This document shows, in pieces, positions 62,601 to 64,000 of a stretch of 64,000 nucleotides of DNA. Position 1 is the stretch's first letter. Each line of letters starts with the position of its first letter. The DNA lies in assembly GCA_958298945.1 (NCBI GenBank), contig CATQJD010000135.1, positions 625,062 to 689,061 of the forward strand, read 5' to 3'. This stretch comes from Atherix ibis. Taxonomy: Eukaryota; Arthropoda; Insecta; Diptera; Athericidae. The notes beneath the pieces were generated by a model. It did no database searches. It had not been told where the DNA came from and was given only the letters and a program-made list of their open reading frames with translations. The position numbers and the translations under genes are program-made.

Positions 62601-64000
62601 TCCATATAAGAAATTTTCTATAAGAAATTTTCCATATAAGAAATTTTCTATAAGAAATTTTCCATATAAGAAATTTTCTATAAGAAATTTTCCATATAAG
62701 AAATTTTCTATAAGAAATTTTCCATACAAGAAATTTTCTATAAGAAATTTTCCATATAAGAAATTTTCTATAAGAAATTTTCCATATAAGAAATTTTCTA
62801 TAAGAAATTTTCCATATAAGAAATTTTCTATAAGAAATTTTCCATATAAGAAATTTTCTATAAGAAATTTTCCATATAAGAAATTTTCTATAAGAAATTT
62901 TCCATATAAGAAATTTTCTATAAGAAATTTTCCATATAAGAAATTTTCTATAAGAAATTTTCCATATAAGAAATTTTCTATAAGAAATTTTCCATATAAG
63001 AAATTTTCTATAAGAAATTTTCCATATAAGAAATTTTCTATAAGAAATTTTCCATATAAGAAATTTTCTATAAGAAATTTTCCATATAAGAAATTTTCTA
63101 TAAGAAATTTTCCATATAAGAAATTTTCTATAAGAAATTTTCCATATAAGAAATTTTCTATAAGAAATTTTCCATATAAGAAATTTTCTATAAGAAATTT
63201 TCCATATAAGAAATTTTCTATAAGAAATTTTCCATATAAGAAATTTTCTATAAGAAATTTTCCATATGAGAAATTTTCTATAAGAAATTTTCCATATGAG
63301 AAATTTTCTATAAGAAATTTTCCATATGAGAAATTTTCTATAAGAAATTTTCCATATGAGAAATTTTCTATAAGAAATTTTCCATATAAGAAATTTTCTA
63401 TAAGAAATTTTCCATATAAGAAATTTTCTATAAGAAATTTTCCATATAAGAAATTTTCTATAAGAAATTTTCCATATAAGAAATTTTCTATAAGAAATTT
63501 TCCATATAAGAAATTTTCTATAAGAAATTTTCCATATAAGAAATTTTCTATAAGAAATTTTCCATATTAGAAATTTTCTATAAGAAATTTTCCATATAAG
63601 AAATTTTCTATAAGAAATTTTCCATATAAGAAATTTTCTATAAGAAATTTTCCATATAAGAAATTTTCTATAAGAAATTTTCCATATAAGAAATTTTCTA
63701 TAAGAAATTTTCCATATAAGAAATTTTCTATAAGAAATTTTCCATATAAGAAATTTTCTATAAGAAATTTTCCATATAAGAAATTTTCTATAAAAAATTT
63801 TCCATATAAGAAATTTTCTATAAGAAATTTTTCATATAAGAAATTTTCTATAAAAAATTTTCCATATAAGAAATTTTCTATAAGAAATTTTCCATACAAG
63901 AAATTTTCTATAAGAAATTTTCCATATAAAAAATTTTCTATAAGAAATTTTCCATACAAGAAATTTTCTATAAGAAATTTTCCATATAAGAAATTTTCTA
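41605..64000. repeat. Satellite array 3, 30-bp monomer with higher-order repeats
   Basis: At least 22.4 kb, running off the right edge. The monomer consists of TTTTCTATAAGAAA plus TTTTCCATATAAGAAA; the halves differ mainly by a CA insertion and each is nearly palindromic. The left 1.8 kb is diverged. Most of the rest is regular, with long runs of near-identical monomers (for example 52140-53040, 58290-58720 and 62590-63780). Marked variant monomers recur at fixed distances: 1350 bp (47791 and 49141), 1410 bp (50181 and 51591), and 1590-1620 bp (60669 and 62259; 61643 and 63263). Minus-strand frames read (ENFLYGKFLI)n or (KISYRKFLIW)n and the plus strand reads (FSIRNFPYKK)n; none is considered a gene. 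Confidence 0.96.

Noticed and set aside
33090..64000. Heat-shock-element or serum-response (CArG) binding arrays within the satellite
   Set aside because: GAAATTTTC has the wrong spacing for a heat-shock element. CCATATAAGA is one base off a CArG box; the perfect CCATATAAGG occurs only in scattered variants. With such AT-rich repeats, chance matches are expected.

Overview
The window looks like nuclear DNA of a dipteran insect, probably a brachyceran fly. The histone proteins read as fly-like, and the retroelements are non-LTR (LINE) elements of the Jockey type plus one R1/Loa-like ORF1. There are no prokaryotic genes, rRNA, recognisable tRNA or CRISPR. The species cannot be named from sequence alone. 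It appears to be a decayed fragment of a tandem histone locus, invaded by nested retrotransposons and ending in a very large satellite array.

Layout: 1-1312 holds the minus-strand 5' end of an R1/Loa-like ORF1 with tandem 5' repeats. 1326-2690 is mostly unassigned, with two direct-repeat systems. 2690-4845 is the first degenerate histone piece: a minus-strand Jockey-like element A, then an H2B pseudogene. 4978-10800 is element D (Jockey-like), split by element C (5897-10111), which has a visible 12-bp target-site duplication (TSD). 10971-16409 is a histone unit: truncated H4(+), element A(-), H2B(+), an unidentified 53-codon ORF, an H3 pseudogene(-) and a 5'-truncated element B(-). 16410-18565 is satellite array 1.

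From 18566 the C-D-H4-A-H2B-H3-B-satellite unit repeats. The unit is about 12.2 kb. The second copy has lost about 1.3 kb of element C and gained a full-length element B (21533-26698, 12-bp TSD). Its H4 (27090-27401) is full length but carries 11 substitutions from canonical H4. The satellite resumes at 33090, is interrupted by a third element B copy (39762-41604), and fills the rest of the window to 64000. About 31 kb, nearly half the window, is this satellite.

The satellite monomer is 30 bp and consists of two related halves, TTTTCTATAAGAAA (14 bp) and TTTTCCATATAAGAAA (16 bp). Because 30 is divisible by 3, two minus-strand frames and one plus-strand frame stay open for kilobases. The resulting giant reading frames are treated as artefacts.

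The gene order H4(+)-[A]-H2B(+)-...-H3(-) fits the Drosophila-type quintet if H2A has been lost where element A sits. No H2A or H1 is recognisable. The best candidates for intact coding sequence are the two ORFs of full-length element B, and possibly the divergent H4 at 27090. The most unusual features are a histone-promoter-like segment at the 5' end of full-length element B, inside its TSDs; the satellite's repeated linkage to the same truncated element B junction; and three local inverted duplications that look like template-switch products.
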